From: Branchiostoma floridae | Lineage: Eukaryota; Chordata; Leptocardii; Amphioxiformes; Branchiostomatidae | DNA length: 64,000 bases | Assembly (NCBI RefSeq): GCF_000003815.2 | Contig: NC_049994.1 | Coordinates: 15,046,659 to 15,110,658, forward strand | Reading direction: 5' to 3' | Part shown: positions 1-9,742 of the stretch, in pieces | Layout of the letters: the number at the start of each line of letters is the position of its first letter | Numbering within the stretch: position 1 is the stretch's first letter | The notes under the pieces: generated by a model | Database searches by the model: none | What the model was told of the DNA's origin: nothing | The model's input: the letters and a program-made list of their open reading frames with translations, nothing else | Made by a program: the position numbers and the translations under genes

Positions 1-2064
1 AGTCAATGCTGTCGCAGGGTGGTGACCAATGCAAGGAAAGTTGACTTCGCACTAGCCCTAGCCGGGACGGATTGGACGGCAGTGAGTGACGCTGTGTCTG
101 TCGAGAAAAAGGTTTCAACCTTTTCCACCACCATCAATTCCCTTGTCGAAAAACACTTTCCTATGCGTGTTAAAACCGTGCCTAAGAACAACAAGACCTG
201 GATGACTTACAGAGTCAAAATGGCGATCGTCAAACGGCAAATAGAATTCCAGCAACATGGTAAATCGCCCATCTGGAGACGCCTCAGAAACAAGGTGAAG
301 ACTGTTAAACGACAAGCTAAAAACTGGCACTATCGTAACCACATTCAACAGCTGAAGCGCGAACATCCAAGCAAGTGGTGGTCATGCATCAATAAGGAGC
401 TTGGAAGAACGTGCGAGAGGTCTGGGCCTGTCACAACGGGTGGACTATCTGCTGTGGAAGTGGCAGAAAGCACCAACAAGCACTTCTCCGAATCTTGGTG
501 CCAGGGCCGGCCACTCTCCTTGTTCCCTCTCCCACGTGGAGCCAGTGGTCATGAACTCTGCTCGATTGGAGAAGTAAAAGCCTTGCTGAAGTCCATCAAC
601 CCCAGAAAGGCAAGTGGTCCGGACGATCTCCCCAGCTGGATCCTTAAAGAACACGCTGAAGATCTTGCACCCATCATAACACACCTCTTCAATGCCTCGT
701 ACGAAGACGGTACAGTGCCCCTCATATGGAAATCAGCCAACATTGCGCCTGTCCCGAAGTCCGCGGGAGCAACTGATGTTTGCGACATGCGACCCATTTC
801 TCTACTGTCTGTGCTGGCTAAGTTGATGGAGCGATGCATCCTGAAGAGACTTCTTCCTTCCTTACGCGCCGTCATTAAAGATCAGTACGCGTACATGAGG
901 GGCTCTTCAACTACGATCGCTCTTGTGCGTATGGTACAAACTTGGCTAACTGCGCTGGATTCTAAGAAGCCAACTCTGGTCAGAGCTTTATTTGCTGACA
1001 TGTCTAAAGCCTTCGACCGAGTCGATCATGCCATACTGCTACAGCGTGTGATCGATATCCAGGCCAGTCCACGCATGGTGTCTTGGATGCACAGCTACCT
1101 CAGCGGTCGGCGTCAGAGGGTAGTAGTCAATGGCGTGGCCAGTACCTGGAAGGAGCCGACATCTGGTGTCCCACAAGGTGGTGTACTGTCCCCGTACCTT
1201 TTCCTACTCTTTATGAGCTCAAGGACAACAGTACATCCTGACACTATGAATGTGGGCTATGCGGACGATGTCGGAATGTCCAGAACCCTGTCAGTACCTC
1301 AAGCCATCGAAGACAAATCACTTGAGGAAGAGACATCTCATCTCGACTGCGTTATAAAGAGCTACGACTGNNNNNNNNNNNNNNNNNNNNNNNNNNNNNN
1401 NNNNNNNNNNNNNNNNNNNNNNNNNNNNNNNNNNNNNNNNNNNNNNNNNNNNNNNNNNNNNNNNNNNNNNATCTGTGTCTGCAGATCCGTTCCCAGCCCA
1501 CCAAGGTTAACCCTCGGGGGTGTGTGCGTTCCGTGGGTCGCGTCCGCAAAAGGTCTGGGCTTCATCTTGGACAAAAATCTCACCCTGCAAGAACAAGTAA
1601 CCTCAATGGTTACTAAAGCCTCCCGTAGACTGCACTTCTTGAGACTACTTGCAAAGCAAGGGACCAGTGTCGCCGACCTAGTGACTATCTACGTGTCCCT
1701 CGTGCGCCCAGTCCTCGAGTACGGTAATGTCCTCCTTGTAGGCTGTAGCAAGGAACAGGAACGCGCAATGCAGAGAGTCCAACAGCGGGCTCTACGGATC
1801 ATCAGCCGAGCGGGCAGGCGCGATGTGCCCGACCTACCCACCCTCCAGTCGCGACGCGAGGATGCAGCTGTCAAACTTTTCACACAAATGTTGGATGTTG
1901 ACCATCCCCTACACGACATGGTTCCACCTTCCAGATCAACTGCCACGGGACGATCACTGAGAAACAAAAACACTTTCTCCATCCCCCCAGCTAGAACTAA
2001 AAGACTTCAGAACTCTTTCCTGCACACAGCTATCAAGCTGTACAACAAGACTGTAGACATGTAG
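1..2064 (+). CDS. CR1-type non-LTR retrotransposon reverse transcriptase (5'-partial)
   Basis: This reading frame is open from the window edge to a stop at 2064, so only the C-terminal part of the element's ORF2 is present. It has the order of a non-LTR reverse transcriptase: a basic linker (about residues 50-120), a 'KASGPDDLP' motif, 'MRPISLL', an 'FADMSKAFD' catalytic segment, 'SGVPQGGVLSP' and the 'YADD' active site. These are followed by a C-terminal tail with 'VRPVLEYGNV' and an 'RVQQRALR' motif, as in the CR1/L2/Crack group. A 100-N gap (1371-1470) falls just after YADD; the frame on both sides agrees, but N runs of 100 are usually placeholders of unknown length. The upstream endonuclease domain would lie outside the window. 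The product would copy element RNA at a nicked target site. Apart from the gap no stop is seen, so the copy may be fairly young. Confidence 0.9.
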   Translation, partial: SQCCRRVVTNARKVDFALALAGTDWTAVSDAVSVEKKVSTFSTTINSLVEKHFPMRVKTVPKNNKTWMTYRVKMAIVKRQIEFQQHGKSPIWRRLRNKVKTVKRQAKNWHYRNHIQQLKREHPSKWWSCINKELGRTCERSGPVTTGGLSAVEVAESTNKHFSESWCQGRPLSLFPLPRGASGHELCSIGEVKALLKSINPRKASGPDDLPSWILKEHAEDLAPIITHLFNASYEDGTVPLIWKSANIAPVPKSAGATDVCDMRPISLLSVLAKLMERCILKRLLPSLRAVIKDQYAYMRGSSTTIALVRMVQTWLTALDSKKPTLVRALFADMSKAFDRVDHAILLQRVIDIQASPRMVSWMHSYLSGRRQRVVVNGVASTWKEPTSGVPQGGVLSPYLFLLFMSSRTTVHPDTMNVGYADDVGMSRTLSVPQAIEDKSLEEETSHLDCVIKSYDXXXXXXXXXXXXXXXXXXXXXXXXXXXXXXXXXXICVCRSVPSPPRLTLGGVCVPWVASAKGLGFILDKNLTLQEQVTSMVTKASRRLHFLRLLAKQGTSVADLVTIYVSLVRPVLEYGNVLLVGCSKEQERAMQRVQQRALRIISRAGRRDVPDLPTLQSRREDAAVKLFTQMLDVDHPLHDMVPPSRSTATGRSLRNKNTFSIPPARTKRLQNSFLHTAIKLYNKTVDM
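1371..1470. other. assembly gap (100 N)
   Basis: One hundred N bases interrupt the retrotransposon reverse transcriptase. The true length of the missing segment is unknown. Confidence 0.99.
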
Positions 2065-2213
2065 GCAGTAACAATGGCTACATAACGTCGGAGATGTTGT
2101 TTACTACTTTAGTATATTGTATATATACGGTTTTTATGTTGTAAATTTCAACGCTATTCAGGCTGCTATTATGTCTGCTATGTTGAAATCAATAAAGGAT
2201 GATGATGATTTGG
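2065..2213 (+). mobile_element. 3' UTR and GAT-repeat tail of the CR1-type element
   Basis: The AT-rich trailer after the reverse transcriptase stop ends in 'AATAAAG' followed by a short GAT microsatellite (about 2198-2211). CR1-group elements end in short microsatellites rather than poly(A), so this probably marks the true 3' end of the copy. Confidence 0.7.
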
Positions 2214-2290
2214 TCCAAAAATAAAAAAGTTGAATCCATTTGAAGATTTGACAGGAGGAGAAGAAGAAGAAGAGACTGGGAAAAAACAAT

Positions 2291-2326
2291 ATATTGCAAT
2301 CCCATACTATGTATGGATTGCAATAT
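2291..2326. repeat. short perfect-stem hairpin
   Basis: Arms 'ATATTGCAATCC' and 'GGATTGCAATAT' flank a short ATAC/GTAT loop-stem. The rest of 2214-2626 holds no exon I can support; if the esterase begins locally, its first exon was not recognised here. Confidence 0.5.
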
Positions 2327-2626
2327 AATAACAAAATCAATAACAAGCAATTCACAGCAAGTTAGAAATGGTTTGGGTAGTCCAAGATACATATGGTGTA
2401 ACAAGTTATTGATTGAGGGGTTTTGTAGGTGGTTACAAAGCGGTTAGTATCTACAATATAAGTCTGGGTTAAGTTTAAAATACTGCTGTTTGTATCATAT
2501 GACGAGAAAGGCGAACCCCTCAATAATAGATGGATGCGGACTGATTCAGGAAGACTGTTGAAATCAAGATTGTTACGTGCTAGGCTCTGAAGATTGCCGA
2601 GAAGATTGATTCTTTGTTGTTTACAG

Positions 2627-2721
2627 GTGTACATGTTCCTGGGTGTGCCCTACGCCAGCCCGCCGGTGGGAGGGTTAAGGTTCCACGCGCCCATCCCCCA
2701 TGCGCCGTGGTCCGGTGTAAG
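2627..2721 (+). CDS. esterase exon 1 (first visible)
   Basis: After a TTTACAG acceptor the exon encodes '[16 protein letters not shown]', the signature N-terminal segment of type-B carboxylesterases. It ends in phase 2 before a GTACAA donor, and the codon completes as Arg with exon 2 (GVR|NATQYG). It starts in phase 0, so an upstream exon is required. Confidence 0.88.
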
Positions 2722-5700
2722 GTACAACACTTATCACTAGTGGTGCGTACCTAAAGCCCGGACTTGGAATTGGACCTAAAAATGTTTAGGTCCAAGTCCA
2801 AAAAAAAAACCTAACTGTCCGGAGCCAAGTCCGGACTTGCAAAAAGCTATCTGTCACTGTTTTGTTCTAAACCATTTATAACCTTCCATAGACAGTGAAA
2901 TTTGCACTGGAAAAAGACAAAAAACATTTCGTGTTTACACTGGCTGTATATAATTTGCATGTACTAAGTTTTTCACATTGCATTTCAATTCATACTAACA
3001 TGCAATTTCATATGCAAAATCTGCCCTCCCGCTCAAAAAAGAAAACTTTCTAGCGCACATAATATGCAATGATGGGTTCAGGTCCGGACTTAAAGTCCGG
3101 ACCTGAACCTGAACTGCTGGACCTGAATCCGGACCTGAACCTGAATATGAGTTTAGGTACGCACCACTACTTATCACAAAGAAGCGAGAAGTCGAATTCA
3201 CTTAGTAGAATACAGTAGGGGCATTTTCGACAGTAGGGGCATCTTCTCTGGATAGCTTTAAAGAACGCTTGCAGATACGAGGGCCTCGTAGATGTGCAAA
3301 AGTTAGGTGTGACGGATCGTTCAGTGTTATATAACCAGCTGCTGCCGCACCGCGTGCCTGCGAAGCTGGTGTGTTACGCCGAAGGGCGGTTATACCGGCT
3401 ATATAGATACAGAATACGATTCTTGTGTTGGTTGACATTGTATATATTTCATGTATCTTTTGGTTGACCTGTACTTAACCCAGTGGGTATGTATGTACAA
3501 TAAAGGTCTTCATTCATTCATTGATATTTCATTTATTTATAACTTTATGACACGTCAATCAGAAAGGTTAACATCATTTGGCGAATGTATGATATCGTGG
3601 AACTCTAGTTGATGCTTGACTTGATTACTAGTAAGTAATCACTGTCAGTTATATGGCGGCAGGCGAACATGTAACTGGTAGAGCGTTCGGCTCAGAATCT
3701 AGAAGTTCTGAGTTCGATGCCCGCCGTGGCCCGACGATGTGCCCTTGGGAAAGGCACTTTTCACGACCTTCCTCACTTCATCCAGGTGTAGAAACGGGTA
3801 CCTGACTTCGGTCCAGGAGGTAAAAGGAAAAAAAATAATGTTACTGTCTGTACTGTGTATGTGGCACATTGTCCTCGTCTGTCCAAAACCAAAAAGAAAA
3901 AAATATTAAGTGACGGCAAGCTATTATACATCTATAACTACTATGAACGACAACATAAAGTGCAAGTTATGCAAACTGGCGCTTAATTTTCATATTCAAA
4001 TAGGAAAATCAATATTTGTAGTGTTTTCCATTATAGGACTCAAATACCTGTACTGTATGTAGTTTGTGGCTGGTGGAACATTAACAGGTACCAATTATGC
4101 AAATACGTTAATAATTTACATAATTAATATAAAAATGCCATAATTCTTCTGAGTGGTAGATGATAGGACAGTCAACATAGTGGCCAGTGTAAGTTATTTT
4201 AAGGTGTACATAACCAAGCATAGATTATACAAATGTGGAAGTCTTTTACATAATCAGACCATTTTATGGAGAAATGAGGTCTCCGAACTCTTGTTTCTTC
4301 AGAAATGCTACCCAGTACGGCGCCCATTGTGGCCAGGACATCTCCAGTGTCCGGTGGTTCTACCACAGCATCACGCTGTTCATGCCGCAGGACAGGATCA
4401 GCGAGGACTGCCTGTTCCTGGACGTGTACACTCAGACCATGGACGCTTCGGCTCGGCTAGCGGTACGCCATCCACCTACGCATGGGCATCCAACAGTGAA
4501 ACCGCCTGTCTGGATGTACCCTGCTTTCTCAACCGTCACCCTTAGTTCCTGACTGCCCTGCTTATAAATATTAATGAGCTTACCCTTACATATGCGAGAC
4601 CCCTTTTGAAAACTGAAAGACCTATTCTCTGATTGGCTGACAGCTGGTTTGGGAGGGACGTCCACAGGAACTAAGAGTGACGGTTGAGAAAGCAGGGTAC
4701 ATCTAGACAGGCGGTTTCGCCGTTGGATGTCCCTGCGTAGGAGGATGGCGGTACGTTAGTGTAACAGGGCAATTTTCGGTATTCCAGCGCAGGTGCAGAT
4801 GGTCTACTTCTAGCAAATGGATTAGGTGCCTGTAGAAATGTTTTTCATTGGGATATGTTTGGATTTTGGAGATGCATATACTACAGGTAAGGGTTTTTAT
4901 CTCCATATTGTATTGAAAAAAACCCAAGATTTTTAGCAATGTTTGTGGTTGCAGGAGGCTCTAGAAATCAGATGTTTTGATGTTCTTTACAGGCAGTGAA
5001 TAGGGGTCAAAGGTTCATCACGTATGTTACGGTTTCATGTGTATCTGCCGTAAACTTTTTCCTGGTTCAGAGGGATTCTCTGCCTTCACTGATCTAGTCA
5101 TAAGCACACGTTTTAGAATCCCCGACCCTAATACATGTACAGTATATCACGGTGTAATGAAAGTTAACGATGTTGTTGTAGGTGCTGTTCTACATACATG
5201 GCGGGGGTTTGTTCACCGGAAGTGGTTCACAGTACGATGGCCGGGCCCTAGCCGCGATGGGAAACATCGTCGTTGTCATAATAAACTACAGGTGGGGGCA
5301 ATGATATTAGTCTGACAAACAGAGTAAAATCCTGTCTCTTCATAGGACGGGTACCAGGGCAATGACCCTAATTGACACAGCCGCAGAAGGCCCAAAACGA
5401 GTCCATACAGTATTTTAGCAGGAAAATTTTAGAAACATTTCATATTGGTGAGACAGTGTAGGGTGCAGACGTTCAGATTAGGCAAAAAAACAAGGTTTTG
5501 GTTTATCTTTTTAGCCTGTGCTGACCCCTAATTTGAAGTGGTCAGTCCATAACTTGAGGTCACGTGATGCCAAGATGGCGGCAATCTCGAAGACTGCGGG
5601 ACCTTCCGCTGGTCAGAAAGTTTAAAGATTAGACTTTTGGACACTTGAGATAGCGGGCTGCTGTTTGGGGTGAGTTCTTATGACCTGGAATGTTTACGGA

Positions 5701-8700
5701 TGAGATTATGAGACCCTGAACTTGCTAATTTTTACATTATCGCCAATACAGATTTCCATTAGACTTGATTAGTGTTCACTGCTCTGCCATTTAATAAGAT
5801 TGACGGCTTGTCCAGTTAAATGCTATTACCTGACGTGAAGGGTGCCTTGGTATTCGTACAACTGTCCAATGGCTTGTAAATGTTACGGCTGTTATAAAAT
5901 GGTAAATGTGGTATCTCACTGCACTTGCGTCAAGCTTGCGTCCCTGCGGGGTTCGTTCACTGCGTCACTGTTTTGTTATCTTCTCCTATTTTTTATAATA
6001 TAGATATTGCATAATACGTAAAAGTATGAATTAGAAGATGACAAACTACACAAAATGTAAGAAAATTCTTTCTTTATCTCTGAAATTCTTTGAGTACCTT
6101 TCGAACCCCTCAGTGACGCAAGCGTGACGCAAGTGCAGTTTAAACTTTGTTCATTTGCATCGCCACAGATTCGTAGCTGATACCGAAAACTATTCTTCTG
6201 CCGATGCAGGTTGGGTTCCCTTGGATTTTCTGGAATCGGGGGACAGTGGAACGTCGGGTTCTTGGACCAGATCAGTGCGCTCCGCTGGGTGCAACATAAC
6301 ATCCATGTCTTCGGCGGAGACCCCGGGCGGGTGACCATAGCAGGGCAGTCTGCGGGCGGGGGCAGTGTCGGCCTCCTGGTGCTCTCTCCTCTCACGGAAG
6401 GGCTGTTCCGCAGGGCGATATCCCAGAGTGGCGCGGCCACCACGATGCCGACCAAGACGAACAGCGACCATGCAGTGGACAATTTCCTCAAGTTTTCGGG
6501 GTTGTGCCCCCACCTCTCTCCTTGGGAGACGCTGGAGTGCCTGACCGTGAATGCATCGTTAGAAGACATCGTGAAGGACCAGGCTTTCCTGGCTTTAAAA
6601 AGTCCTGTCGTGGACGGTTACTTTCTATCGGATGACCCGAGAACGCTGCTGAAGCACGGGCCGGGGAAGAACATCGAGTATCTCCTGGGTGTCACCAACC
6701 ACGAGGTGGGCTATACCATTGCAAACGACACTTTCTGGTTTCTCAAGGCTAGCGAGAAGGACAGAGACACAATTCGGAGAATCATCGCCCAAGGGGTTGT
6801 ATCCTTGGAATATTCCCAGGTGAGATGCCCAGAACTATCTCCTTTATATTTTTCAGTCCTCAGACATTACGCGACAATTCGTTTCAGGATTAACACTATT
6901 TACATATCAAAATAGATTCATTATTCCTTGTATGGTGTTTTCACAAAAATGCCAGAACATCAATTTACTGATACTGTTACCTGAACAAACTTTTGTGTAT
7001 AACTTGTTTGATTTTTTACCTTCATCAAAAATGGAGATAGTATTTCAGGCAGCTGCGTTCGCCCTTGATGGGTTGTCTTGATATGTGATATGACCTGGAA
7101 AAGATTAGACTTTGTTCTTCTCGCCACTTAATTTTTTTTCTATTTGCTTTTGGACAGACTAGGACAATGTGGCACTACACTCACATTAGTAACTTATATA
7201 ACAGTGCCACATACACAGTACAGACAGAAGGTAAAGGTAGTTTCTTCTTATAACCCCGACCGAAGTCAGGTACCCATTTGAAGTGAGGAAGGTCGTGTAA
7301 AGTATCTTTCCCAAGGGCATAACGTCGGGGGCACGGCGGGTATCGAACTCGGGACCTCTAGATTCCGAGCCGAACGCTATACCAGCTACGCCACACACAC
7401 ACGACGCCACTTAATACCATCTATTCTTCCCTAGTGTAAGGAAGTGATCGACATGAGCAAGTTCGTCTCGGACCTACTGTTGGACCTGTACACGGCGGAA
7501 CATGACCCGTTAATGCAGTTCCTCGGAGATCTGATGTTCACTGTCCCCACTGTCAACACTGCCCGGTACAGATCAGGTGAGACATGGCACAAAGATAGGG
7601 AGGGCGCTACACAGGAAGATACAGCACTAAACGTTAGGTACGGTGCTATACGTGTGATACAGTACCATATGCACTTTATCGCTAAATCGGTTTCAGTGTG
7701 AAGGCCCTGTTAGCTCAGATTGAGCTAATCTTCCAGGGCTAATACAATAAAAAAAATGTATCCTTTACAATTGTCGTGCAATAAAGCTCTTCTTCTTCTG
7801 TAAAAATAAAAAAAGCATCTTCGGCTCTTTTCGTCTCAGGAGACGGTCAACAGCTGCAGTCTGGGCTTCAGTCAGTTACTGGTTACAGTTCTCGCTTGGC
7901 AGTACATACATACAAACATAAACAGATACAGATCAGACTTACATACAAATACATACATAAAGTCTAAAATCACGAGTGAGGTCAGAGGGCACATATGTTA
8001 TATACACTAAAATCCATTATGATACGATACATAATGAGATTTCTCAATTTAGATACTCCCGTGTACCTGTACGAGTTCCAGCATCGGCCCTCCTGGCACC
8101 ACAGCAGGCCCGGCCACGTCAAAGCCGACCACGGCGACGAGCTGCTGTTCGTGTTCGGCGCTCCTTTCTTCGACTGGCCGAGGAACCCTGCAGACCCGGC
8201 CTGGCGACTCAACTTCACGGAGGAGGAGAGAGTTCTCAGTCGGAAGATTATGACCTATTGGACGAACTTCGTGAAAACTGGGTAAGGCTTAGGTCCCATT
8301 TCCAAAACGGGGCCCGGCCGGGAACCGAAAATAGAAGTTTTTACCAAAGAACATACACAAATTATGCTACTGACTAATTTCTTTTACGTTCTGTGTGTTT
8401 TGTTGTCTTTCTTATCATATTTTTCGTTTCCGAAAGCTACCGGCCGGGCCCCGGGTTGGCAATTAGGACCTAGGCCTCAGGCCTAAGTCACATTTCCTAC
8501 CCGGGGCCCGGCCGGGCTGTTTGCGGAAACGAAAAAATTAAGCTTATGCCAATAAATATGCACAAGGCATGCTGTTGAATTATTTTCGGTCCGTTTTATG
8601 TTGTTGTTGTCTTTTATATCATACTTATCGTTCCCGAAAGCTGACCGGCCGGGCCCCTTTGTGGAAATGTGACCCAGGCCTTAGCAGGGACTACATTTGA

Positions 8701-9636
8701 TTATGGACTCTCCATGTCAATAGGATTTTCTTAAGTATGGCATGGAGCGTTAAAATCCAGTCTGCATGCATTGTGTTGGGAACATTGCCAGTCACTAGCC
8801 TGAGTGCCAGCCTCCGTAGTGACTGCTGGCTCAATCCTTTCGCTTGCTACGTGTAACTAGCGAAAGGTTTGAGCCAGCGGCCACAACGGAGGCTGGCACT
8901 CAGGCTAAGGCAATTGGGTGAAAATTACTGCCTAGCTTCATTTGGGACGTCCTCGTAATCTCCAAGCAGATCATACAGTGCCATCAGTTAGCATAAAAGC
9001 TGGCAACACTCCTAGGCCGGCTTCACTCCTTTTGATACTATCTTATGCTGCTGTAGGATCTGCTTGAAGATTAGTCCCTCGGACACTGCGTTCAATGAGC
9101 TCGTTCAATGAAGGTCTCGGAAGCAGTACTAGTTGTTGAACATCGGAGCCAAAGGTGTTGGTGTCGCATTCAGTACCCTCTTCCCGAAGGAATAGTCAGG
9201 CAACCGCCCATGGATGGCAGTCAGTTTTGTTTGATCGTTGTCCCCTTAATTTGTGTATACGTAGAAATGCATGCGCCAGTGAAAAAGATCATGAAATGTC
9301 CTGGTCCTTTTGTCGTATCAATGATCATGATCAAAGTTGGATTTAAACTTGAACTTCGTCTTCCACAGGGACCCCAACAGGGGGGACACAGAACCTACAT
9401 CCACGTTTAACCTTGAAGCATGGCCCCGCTACTCCCGAGAAGACCAGGGATATCTTCAACTTGACCTTGACATATCAACTGGCTATCGCCTGAAAGAAGA
9501 AAAGGTCAAACTCATCAACGACATGCTGATGTGTTCGAATTCGTCGGTCAGTTTGTCATGTGTTCGACTGGACATGACTTGGACAATAGCGACGCTCTGT
9601 CTTTTGGTGTCATTTTTGCATCGTGGACTTCTTTAA
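2627..9636 (+). CDS. carboxylesterase/cholinesterase-family gene (7 exons, N-terminus missing)
   Basis: Seven exons join in consistent phase: 2627-2721, 4303-4462, 5182-5291, 6210-6819, 7435-7576, 8053-8281 and 9369-9636, giving about 537 residues. The protein is a type-B carboxylesterase of the acetylcholinesterase-like group, which hydrolyses ester bonds with a Ser-Glu-His triad. All three elements are visible: the nucleophile elbow '[10 protein letters not shown]' in exon 4, the acid in 'TNHEVGY' (exon 4) and the histidine in 'ADHGDEL' (exon 6). An oxyanion-hole 'HGGG' is in exon 3, and the conserved Cys pair sits in 'YGAHCGQ' and '[10 protein letters not shown]' of exon 2. The C-terminus is hydrophobic ('[12 protein letters not shown]'), which would suit a GPI signal or membrane anchor. 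The signal peptide and first roughly 40 residues are missing; they may lie upstream of the window or be separated from it by the retrotransposon. Whether acetylcholine is the substrate cannot be told from sequence alone. Confidence 0.88.
2738..3169. mobile_element. hAT-type MITE with 8-bp target duplication
   Basis: Termini 'TAGTGGTGCGTACCTAAA' and its exact complement enclose 432 bp. The flanks carry the same 8-bp word CTTATCAC (2730-2737 and 3170-3177), the hallmark of hAT insertion. The interior consists of repeated 'GGTCCGGAC'-like motifs and has no ORF. It lies 16 bp past the exon 1 splice donor. Confidence 0.88.
3220..3523 (+). mobile_element. CR1-type 3' end fragment
   Basis: The fragment has a degenerate C-terminal coding remnant reading '[11 protein letters not shown]', a short trailer, 'AATAAAGG' and a CATT microsatellite tail at about 3508-3523. 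It is a 5'-truncated non-LTR copy in intron 1 of the esterase. Confidence 0.6.
3655..3900 (+). mobile_element. tRNA-derived SINE
   Basis: The head resembles a tRNA gene: 'GGTAGAGCGTTCGGCTCAGA' followed by a B-box-like 'GAGTTCGATGCCC'. A conserved body follows: 'CCCTTGGGAAAGGCACTT', then 'CTTCCTCACTTCATCCAGGT' and 'GGTACCTGACTTCGGTC'. Related copies are at 7150-7405, 10030-10425, 25475-25675, 48990-49310, 52065-52350 and 55975-56220. Confidence 0.75.
4303..4462 (+). CDS. esterase exon 2
   Basis: A TTTCTTCAG acceptor opens the exon and 53 codons follow the completed Arg. It encodes '[11 protein letters not shown]' and '[10 protein letters not shown]', the conserved disulfide-loop and strand motifs. 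The donor at 4463 (GTACGC) lies inside the target-site duplication of a MITE. Confidence 0.88.
4468..4748. mobile_element. MITE inserted at the esterase exon 2 splice donor
   Basis: Terminal inverted repeats of about 85 bp start 'CCATCCACCTACGCATGGGC' and end with the near-complement. A 7-bp duplication, CGGTACG, flanks it (4461-4467 and 4749-4755). A related partial copy lies at about 58190-58320. Confidence 0.85.
4756..5181. other. intron 2 remainder, no recognised content
   Basis: AT-rich intronic sequence with no repeat or exon I can support, apart from the acceptor at its right end. Confidence 0.5.
5182..5291 (+). CDS. esterase exon 3 (oxyanion hole)
   Basis: A GTTGTAG acceptor and GTGGGG donor bound this 110-nt exon. 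It reads '[15 protein letters not shown]' and then a hydrophobic beta strand ending 'VVVIINYR'. The glycine run is the esterase oxyanion hole. It begins in phase 0 and ends in phase 2. Confidence 0.88.
5400..5790 (+). repeat. degenerate copy of the 577-bp MITE family
   Basis: Segments such as 'CCCTAATTTGAAGTGGTCAG' and 'GACACTTGAGATAGCG' recur at 33060-33190, and in reverse at about 36620-36800. The termini are not clear in this copy. Confidence 0.6.
5919..6138. mobile_element. 220-bp MITE in esterase intron 3
   Basis: Inverted termini begin 'CTGCACTTGCGTCAAGCTTG' and end with the near-complement. The centre is AT-rich. A close relative is nested in another MITE at 53855-54090, sharing the interior 'CTTTATCTCTGAAATTC'. 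Confidence 0.8.
6210..6819 (+). CDS. esterase exon 4 (nucleophile and acid residues)
   Basis: A GATGCAG acceptor and GTGAGA donor bound a 610-nt exon. It encodes 'GSLGFSG', 'LRWVQHNI', '[10 protein letters not shown]', the nucleophile elbow 'GQSAGG', the 'RAISQSG' helix and the probable catalytic Glu in 'GVTNHEVGY'. Confidence 0.92.
6820..7149. other. intron 4, left part, no recognised content
   Basis: AT-rich intron sequence following the exon 4 donor. No repeat or coding signal was recognised before the SINE. Confidence 0.5.
7150..7405 (-). mobile_element. tRNA-derived SINE (minus strand)
   Basis: On the minus strand this reads a tRNA-like head with B box 'GAGTTCGATACCC', then the shared body 'CTTGGGAAAGATACTTTACA'. 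It ends about 30 bp before the exon 5 acceptor and shares its 3' tail with the copy at 3655. Confidence 0.75.
7435..7576 (+). CDS. esterase exon 5
   Basis: The acceptor CTTCCCTAG leads into 47 codons plus one base before GTGAGA. The product '[18 protein letters not shown]' matches the family's 'GD..F..P....A' helix. Phase agrees with both neighbours. Confidence 0.82.
7700..7800 (+). mobile_element. non-LTR 3' end fragment
   Basis: The sequence 'GGCCCTGTTAGCTCAGATTG' leads to 'GCAATAAAGCTCTTCTTCTT', a trailer plus CTT microsatellite typical of a truncated non-LTR copy. The rest of intron 5 (7801-8052) shows nothing recognisable. Confidence 0.45.
8053..8281 (+). CDS. esterase exon 6 (catalytic His)
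   Basis: This exon runs from a TTTAG acceptor to a GTAAGG donor. It encodes 'YLYEFQHRP', then '[15 protein letters not shown]' carrying the catalytic histidine, then '[19 protein letters not shown]' across the junction, the classic cholinesterase C-terminal motif. Confidence 0.92.
8285..8477. mobile_element. GC-rich MITE, copy 1 of a tandem pair
   Basis: Inverted termini 'AGGCTTAGGTCCCATTTCC' and 'TAGGACCTAGGCCT', with inner 'GGCCCGGCCGGG' blocks near both ends, enclose an AT-rich centre. It starts 3 bp after the exon 6 donor GT at 8282. Confidence 0.78.
8479..8682. mobile_element. GC-rich MITE, copy 2 of a tandem pair
   Basis: The same family as the preceding element. It starts 'AGGCCTAAGTCACATTTCC' and ends 'GGAAATGTGACCCAGGCCTT', again with inner GGCCCGGCCGGG blocks. 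The two copies are separated by a single base. Confidence 0.78.
8796..8907. mobile_element. hairpin MITE
   Basis: A roughly 48-bp stem starts 'TAGCCTGAGTGCCAGCCTCC' and closes on itself at 'GAGGCTGGCACTCAGGCTA', with a short loop around 8850. A diverged relative with the same 'CTCCGTAG' stem motif is at 59775-59870. Confidence 0.82.
8908..9368. other. esterase intron 6, right part
   Basis: No repeat or coding segment recognised before the exon 7 acceptor. Confidence 0.5.
9369..9636 (+). CDS. esterase exon 7 (C-terminus)
   Basis: After TTCCACAG the frame completes 'TGDPN' and continues to '[19 protein letters not shown]', the family's closing motif. A Ser-rich segment and a hydrophobic tail follow, with TAA at 9634-9636. 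The tail suggests a GPI-anchored or membrane-bound form. Confidence 0.85.
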
Positions 9637-9648
9637 ATCAGACCACTT

Positions 9649-9742
9649 CAGTAGTCTGGCAGCCAGCCGTGTTGGTCGCTCACCGAAGATACGCTTCCTG
9701 CCAACGTATGTTGCACAACACGGCTGGATTCCAGGCTACTGC
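9649..9742. repeat. imperfect inverted repeat in the esterase 3' region
   Basis: Arms 'AGTCTGGCAGCCAGCCGTGT' and 'AACACGGCTGGATTCCAGGC' could pair in the 3' UTR just after the stop codon. The rest up to 10029 shows no clear feature; I could not pick a convincing polyadenylation signal. Confidence 0.5.

Noticed and set aside
3650..3730. Functional tRNA genes in the SINE heads
   Set aside because: Box sequences are recognisable but the cloverleaf is not maintained and a SINE body follows directly.
4463..4552. Read-through of esterase exon 2 into the following ORF
   Set aside because: The extension is MITE sequence ending in a stop, while the donor at 4463 gives a clean phase-0 join to exon 3.
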